Shown here one piece after another: positions 7,946 to 11,191 of a stretch of 11,191 bases of DNA. Source of the stretch: Balneolaceae bacterium (lineage in GTDB: Bacteria; Bacteroidota; Rhodothermia; Balneolales; Balneolaceae). The stretch's first letter is position 1, and the number at the start of each line of letters is the position of its first letter. The notes beneath the pieces were generated by a model. The model did not search any database, was not told the origin of the DNA, and worked only from the letters and a program-made list of their open reading frames with translations. The stretch lies in assembly GCA_007123985.1 (NCBI GenBank), contig SLGA01000106.1, positions 1-11,191 of the forward strand, written 5' to 3'. The position numbers and the translations under genes are program-made.

Positions 7946-8405
7946 AATCACCCGGGTTTTTGAAAAGGTACTTCTCATCATAACGAACGCCATTCTCTTC
8001 AAAAATCTTCTTCAACTCATCTTTAAAGGATCTTTTTCTATGATGAACCTCCTGATTTTCGATGTACTTTACCAATCGCGGCTTATCATTTACATGATGT
8101 GTAAACGCACCATAACCCCGCTGCCATCCCTGAAATCCTGGAAACAGTTTCTCTTCTTTGATGAACAAGTTACTCGCTATTTTTATGTCTTTAACTAAAG
8201 GTGACAGGGATACTCCGGGATGAATATGAGTGAGAATGTGTATATGATTTTCTACTCCGGTGATTTTGTAAAGGTGGCACTTCTTGTTTTTTAATATTCC
8301 CCAGATATATCGGTACAACTTTTCACGATTTTTTTTGATCAAATCAGGTTTGGCATATTTGGTGCCGAATACAATGTGATAGAGTATCTGCGTGTAGGTA
8401 TCCAT
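7944..8405 (-). CDS. Y1 (HUH-type) transposase, IS200/IS605 TnpA-like or REP-associated (RAYT)
   Basis: Single-strand DNA transposase of the Y1_Tnp fold, 153 aa, about the usual length of IS200-type TnpA. Motifs are the metal-binding HIH at residues 54-56 (ENHIHIL) and the nucleophile Tyr114 followed by Gln118 (YIENQEVHH), the same Tyr-x3-Gln spacing as in IS608 TnpA. GWQRGYGAF at 93-101 and the C-terminal DEKYLFKNPGD are typical of the Bacteroidota branch of the family. All catalytic residues are present, so it looks intact. The ATG at 8405 is chosen because homologues begin with an MDTYTQI-like sequence; an upstream start at 8438 would add eleven unconserved residues. No accessory tnpB is present. 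The gene is flanked symmetrically by triple-hairpin repeats with their c ends facing it, which favours a RAYT-like role over a classical IS200 with asymmetric ends. The 95 bases upstream hold no clear promoter. Confidence 0.9.
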   Translation of the reverse strand: MDTYTQILYHIVFGTKYAKPDLIKKNREKLYRYIWGILKNKKCHLYKITGVENHIHILTHIHPGVSLSPLVKDIKIASNLFIKEEKLFPGFQGWQRGYGAFTHHVNDKPRLVKYIENQEVHHRKRSFKDELKKIFEENGVRYDEKYLFKNPGD

Positions 8406-8500
8406 ATTTCGCAGTTTGAAATTATTGAGTAGGTACATTAACTGTATGAGCCGGAATGAGAGAATTCCTTACACTTTTTAGTTACAGGAATGGAAGCCGT

Positions 8501-8600
8501 GAGGTTCAACCCCTGTTCAGGGGTTGGCGGGCAATGGGCCTGTTTAACCCCGACATTTCATGCCGGGCTATTGTTGTTGTTCCGTCTCCGACGGAAGTGG
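8501..8600 (+). repeat. Triple-hairpin repeat copy R3 (c-b-a)
   Basis: Hairpin c is a perfect 9-bp stem CAACCCCTG/CAGGGGTTG at 8507-8526. Hairpin b is CCCGACAT/ATGCCGGG at 8549-8567 with one mismatch. Hairpin a is TTCCGTC-TCC-GACGGAA at 8580-8596, identical to that of R1. The text between hairpins b and a (TTGTTGTTG) also matches R1. It begins about 95 bases upstream of the transposase start and points away from the gene. Confidence 0.85.
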
Positions 8601-8718
8601 TATGGCTGAATGTCTTTGGGAATATGTTTATATCACAAATCAGCAGTATTGTGTTCCAGAATCCAAAAAGAGGGATAGAAAGCTGACGTATCGAAATTCT
8701 TATTTCGATCATACGCTG

Positions 8719-8840
8719 ATACCAATATTCTAAAAGTCTTTTTCAGATCCATCCGCCTGATGCGGATAAACAAAACAGCCCGGCATGAAATGACGGAAAA
8801 ATATAGGGTACAGCAAAACAATCCCCAGTCAGGGGTTAAC
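8719..8840 (-). repeat. Triple-hairpin repeat copy R4 (reverse) with conserved shoulder
   Basis: The shoulder ATACCAATATT at 8719-8729 and AGTCTTT near 8735 match R2. Hairpin a' is ATCCGC-CTGAT-GCGGAT at 8751-8767. Hairpin b' is degenerate (CCCGGCAT-GAA-ATGACGG, 8779-8796). Hairpin c' is weakened (CCCC/GGGG at 8823-8835) and is shared with copy R5. The spacer back to R3 (8601-8718) has no recognisable gene. Confidence 0.8.
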
Positions 8841-8906
8841 AACTTTTGAACCTATACTATCCTGGCATTGGGTGATGTACTATTGTTATTTCGTCTTCGA
8901 CGGAAA
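8821..8906 (+). repeat. Degenerate triple-hairpin repeat copy R5 (c-b-a), fused to R4
   Basis: Uses the same c palindrome as R4 (8821-8840). Hairpin b has decayed to CCTGGCATTGGGTGATG (8861-8877). After it TATTGTTATT leads into hairpin a, TTTCGTC-TTC-GACGGAA (8889-8905), in the same order and spacing as R1 and R3. Hairpin b no longer folds well, so this is an old or inactivated copy. Confidence 0.65.
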
Positions 8907-8944
8907 GCAGCGAGGTTGACGTTTTTTAATTCTACATTTGAGAA

Positions 8945-9040
8945 AATTCCATCCGCCTGATGCGGATAAACAAAAATAGCCCGGTATGAAATACCGAGAA
9001 AAGATCAAACGAAATACAAAAATCCCTGAATAGGGATTTA
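8945..9040 (-). repeat. Triple-hairpin repeat copy R6 (reverse, a'-b'-c')
   Basis: Hairpin a' is ATCCGC-CTGAT-GCGGAT at 8951-8967. Hairpin b' is CCCGGTAT-GAA-ATACCGAG at 8980-8998 with one mismatch, preceded by AATAG instead of GTAG. Hairpin c' is AAATCCCT-GAAT-AGGGATTT at 9020-9039, where sequence has changed but pairing is kept. On the minus strand TTTTTGT follows c', so it too looks terminator-like. The 44 bases between R5 and R6 contain nothing recognisable. Confidence 0.82.
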
Positions 9041-9146
9041 ACCATTGGGGATAGGCTCCCTTGATTGTTTCAACACAAAATACAGGGTGAGATGAACGTG
9101 AAAATCTTGCTATTTTCAATGACTGATTTCGAGACCTCACAGACAT

Positions 9147-9181
9147 AAAAAAACACCTTACCAACTATGGCAAGGTGTTTT
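9147..9181 (-). terminator. Intrinsic terminator of the oxidoreductase gene
   Basis: AAAACACCTT (9150-9159) pairs with AAGGTGTTTT (9172-9181), continued by CC/GG after one mismatch. The A-run at 9147-9153 gives a T-run on the minus strand. It lies about 20 bases past the oxidoreductase stop codon and is unrelated in sequence to the triple-hairpin repeats. Confidence 0.8.
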
Positions 9182-9202
9182 GAATGTGAGAGAATTACCT
9201 CA

Positions 9203-10504
9203 TTACAAAGAGTAACCGGCGCGGTATTCTCTGTGGAGATGGCCATCCGCTTCGGCATCATCAACGAAGGTTTCTGTATCGGGATTCCACTTGAGCGGCC
9301 GATCCAATACCGTGGCAATATTACCAAGCGTGCCGATGGTTCCGGTTCGGTGTCCCGCTTCGATCGGGGCGATAGGATCCAGACGTGAACGCACTGCCCC
9401 GATAAAGTCAACAAGGTGTGGGCTTGCCTGCTCATATTCCACATCGTCGTCCACTTCGGGAACGGGCGGGAGAAGCTCGTCATCCGATGCACGGAAATGG
9501 CCTCTGTGAACTTCAATCCAGCCGTCGCTGCCTTCAAAACGTACGCCCTGCATTTCATCATCGGTAAATGGCGCGTTCGACATAACTAGTCCGTCTTCAT
9601 ACACGAAATCGATGTAATCGGTGCCACTGTGCCCTGCCGGGATTACCTCAACCGGTCCGCTGTCGTCTTTATCAAGTGCCCACTGTACCACATCAAACAT
9701 GTGTGCGCCCCAGTCGGTAAGCAGGCCGCCACCGGTTTCTTTGTACCATCTCCAGCCTCCCCAAATTTGCTCATGCTGAACAGGATCGAGTGAAATCGGA
9801 GGATTCAGATCCGGATTGTAGTGCACATACTGATTCGGGCCAAGCCACTTATCCCAGTCAAGATCGCTCGGTACTTCTTCTTCGGGCAGGTCATATGGCA
9901 CGGCGGGACCACCAACCCATGCATTTACGTTCACAAGATCGCCCAGTCTGTTCTCTCGGATAAGTTTAACAGCATGCTGGAAATTGGGATCAGACCGCTG
10001 CTGGCTGCCAACCCCAAGAACAATATCGTTTTCCCGTACGGCTTTCACCACTTCAATACCTTCTTTAATGGTAAGTGTTACGGGTTTTTCGAGATAGATA
10101 TCTTTTCCAGCCTGGCAGGCTTCAATTGCCTGGATTGCATGCCAGTGATCAGGGGTGGCAATAACGATTACATCAATATCATCACGGTTCAGCATATCCT
10201 GGTAGTCTGCAGTTGCTGTTGCCTCGATGTTGGTGTACTCTGCTGCTTCTTGATATTGGCGGATCATCATCTCAAAACGTTCCCGTTTTCTGCCGTACAC
10301 ATCTGCGCCGGCTACAACTTTTACGCCCGGATTTTGATGAAAACCGTTAATTAAGGAAATAGCCTGTCTTCCAAGGCCAATTACACCGATTCTTATCTGA
10401 TCGCTTGGTGCAGTTGAGCATCCCTTCATAAAGGGGAACATCGACAAGCCGGCTGCACCTGCTAAACTTGTCTGAATAAATCTGCGCCGGGAAAATTTTG
10501 TCAT
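9203..10504 (-). CDS. Tat-exported Gfo/Idh/MocA family oxidoreductase
   Basis: NAD(P)-dependent oxidoreductase of 433 aa, likely acting on a sugar, inositol or sugar derivative outside the cytoplasm; substrate unknown. The N-terminus has a twin-arginine signal (SRRRFIQTS, residues 5-13) and a hydrophobic stretch. MKGC follows at 26-29; Cys29 could be a lipidation site, although the sequence is not a classical lipobox. The Rossmann dinucleotide motif is GVIGLGRQA at 40-48. The family's EKP sits at 139-141 with the catalytic-type Lys140. GGGLLTDWGAHMFD at 258-271 carries the conserved Asp264 and His268. Export by Tat means folding with the cofactor inside the cell. Related exported members occur widely in Bacteroidota and Planctomycetota next to sugar-catabolic genes; no such neighbours are visible here. 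It has its own terminator and probably a promoter in the gap before priA. Confidence 0.93.
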   Translation of the reverse strand: MTKFSRRRFIQTSLAGAAGLSMFPFMKGCSTAPSDQIRIGVIGLGRQAISLINGFHQNPGVKVVAGADVYGRKRERFEMMIRQYQEAAEYTNIEATATADYQDMLNRDDIDVIVIATPDHWHAIQAIEACQAGKDIYLEKPVTLTIKEGIEVVKAVRENDIVLGVGSQQRSDPNFQHAVKLIRENRLGDLVNVNAWVGGPAVPYDLPEEEVPSDLDWDKWLGPNQYVHYNPDLNPPISLDPVQHEQIWGGWRWYKETGGGLLTDWGAHMFDVVQWALDKDDSGPVEVIPAGHSGTDYIDFVYEDGLVMSNAPFTDDEMQGVRFEGSDGWIEVHRGHFRASDDELLPPVPEVDDDVEYEQASPHLVDFIGAVRSRLDPIAPIEAGHRTGTIGTLGNIATVLDRPLKWNPDTETFVDDAEADGHLHREYRAGYSL

Positions 10505-10659
10505 AACGAATTAGGTTTGATTGGTATTTGATGGTTCAATAGATAAAATGATTCGCCTTGAATATAAAAAAAATTAGGTGCTATGCCTGTTTTTGTTATT
10601 CAGATGTTGGATGTGGAATCAGCTTCTCATTTTCCTGTGATATTCCATAGCTTCAGAGT
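10505..10659. promoter_or_regulatory. Divergent intergenic region between oxidoreductase and priA
   Basis: A 155-base AT-rich gap that must hold promoters for two genes read in opposite directions. No match to the Bacteroidota TTG/TAnnTTTG pattern with proper spacing was found on either strand. A short inverted repeat, TGGAAT (10614-10619) / ATTCCA (10642-10647), lies just before priA but is too small to interpret. Confidence 0.35.
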
Positions 10660-11191
10660 ATGGCTAAAAAATATGTGGATATCGCTTTTCCAACCGCAAT
10701 TCGCACACTGTTTACCTATCATACAAGCAAAGATGAAAAGGTAGAACCGGGTATGCGTGTTTGGGTGCCTCTTCGAACTGAGTTTTCGATCGGGATGGCA
10801 GTGCAGATTCATGATATGAAACCGGAATTTGAAACCCGGCCAATTGAACGTGTTTTAGATGATAAACCGATTATGAGCAGAACACTGCTCCTGCTCACAG
10901 AGTGGATTCACCGGTTCTATTACTGTAGCATGGGTGAGGCAATTCAGGCAGCTCTGCCGGTTGGGCTGAATTTTGCATCAGAAAAAAAATTACAGGTAAA
11001 AAAGGGGTACATCGAGGGCATATCAGATAAAGAAAAAGAGCTGCTTCGGGATATTGAGGACGGAAACATGACACTCGCCGAAGCTGAAAAACGATGGAGG
11101 GACGAGCAGGAAAAAAAACTGTTCAAAAAAGCGATGAAACAAGGCTGGGTTCAGGTTTGGGAAGTTCCGCGGCAGAAAGTGGATTACAAAA
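10660..11191 (+). CDS. priA: Primosomal protein N' (PriA helicase), 5' part only
   Basis: The first 177 codons of an open frame that runs off the window edge; full PriA proteins are about 700-850 aa. PriA is the replication-restart helicase that recognises stalled forks and loads the replisome. The visible part is the N-terminal 3'-DNA-end-binding domain: VDIAFPTAIRTLFTY (6-20), then VEPGMRVWVPLRTEFSIGMAV (broken as two adjoining motifs around residues 28-48). HRFYYCSMGEAIQAALPVGL follows near 87-106, corresponding to the PriA pattern of Tyr-Tyr then Gly-Glu and ALP-G. The helicase and zinc-binding domains lie beyond the edge. The ATG at 10660 puts the family's VDIAFP-type strand at the expected distance from the N-terminus. 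The ribosome site is weak (CAGAG). Confidence 0.9.
   Translation, partial: MAKKYVDIAFPTAIRTLFTYHTSKDEKVEPGMRVWVPLRTEFSIGMAVQIHDMKPEFETRPIERVLDDKPIMSRTLLLLTEWIHRFYYCSMGEAIQAALPVGLNFASEKKLQVKKGYIEGISDKEKELLRDIEDGNMTLAEAEKRWRDEQEKKLFKKAMKQGWVQVWEVPRQKVDYK

Larger units (their letters stand above)
7824..8600 (-). mobile_element. Candidate autonomous element: repeat a'-b'-c', transposase, repeat c-b-a
   Basis: The transposase with copy R2 on one side and R3 on the other forms a symmetric unit of about 780 bases. The ends are inverted copies of the same triple hairpin. Exact ends and a target site cannot be defined from one locus. The left limit is taken from the shoulder shared with R4, the right limit from the end of hairpin a. 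Classical IS200/IS605 elements have subterminal hairpins but no inverted ends, so this layout is closer to a REP-flanked RAYT. Confidence 0.55.

Noticed and set aside
7824..8600. Classical IS200/IS605 insertion sequence with defined ends
   Set aside because: Classical members have non-inverted ends and a single subterminal hairpin at each side; here both sides carry inverted triple hairpins and further copies lie outside, so only a RAYT-like assignment is kept, with moderate confidence.
7499..9040. CRISPR array
   Set aside because: Repeats are about 100 bp, alternate in orientation and have uneven spacers (44 to about 260 bases); no cas genes are nearby.
9070..9561. 163-aa open frame on the minus strand overlapping the oxidoreductase 3' end
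   Set aside because: It is an out-of-frame shadow of the oxidoreductase and runs through its terminator; the protein has no recognisable features.
9821..10354. 177-aa open frame antisense to the oxidoreductase
   Set aside because: Fully antisense to a well-supported gene, Cys/Phe-rich in the way of antisense frames, no ribosome site.

Overview
The window looks like chromosomal DNA from a marine or halophilic member of the Bacteroidota/Balneolota lineage (Balneola, Gracilimonas or Rhodohalobacter type). This is inferred from three things: a type IX secretion (T9SS) C-terminal sorting domain with an NQNYPNPFN-like start, a TonB-dependent-receptor-like barrel with an N-terminal carboxypeptidase-regulatory-like domain, and mostly weak Shine-Dalgarno signals. 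No rRNA, tRNA or CRISPR array was seen.

Left part (29-4885, minus strand): a large secreted CotH-family protein carries a lamin-tail domain, a chitobiase-like C-terminal domain and a T9SS tail. Upstream of it on the same strand lies a translationally coupled pair: a two-helix small membrane protein followed by a sodium:solute symporter. Middle (5091-7466, plus strand): an outer-membrane beta-barrel protein of the TonB-dependent receptor type, transcribed divergently from the transporter pair.

Repeat island (about 7499-9040): a 153-aa Y1 (HUH-type) transposase sits among six copies of one roughly 100-bp repeat. Each copy is built from three consecutive hairpins, here called c, b and a. The six copies alternate in orientation (+,-,+,-,+,-). 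The transposase is flanked symmetrically, a'-b'-c'-[gene]-c-b-a, and next to it is a gene-less a'-b'-c-b-a version. This resembles a REP/BIME-and-RAYT system, with an apparent autonomous element and a non-autonomous derivative side by side. It is the most interesting part of the window.

Right part: a Tat-exported Gfo/Idh/MocA-family oxidoreductase (minus strand) with its own intrinsic terminator, then a divergent promoter region and the 5' end of the primosomal helicase gene priA, cut by the window edge. Apart from the transporter pair the genes do not form an obvious single pathway. Secretion, nutrient uptake and sugar-type oxidoreduction fit a heterotroph that uses polymers, but that link is inference.
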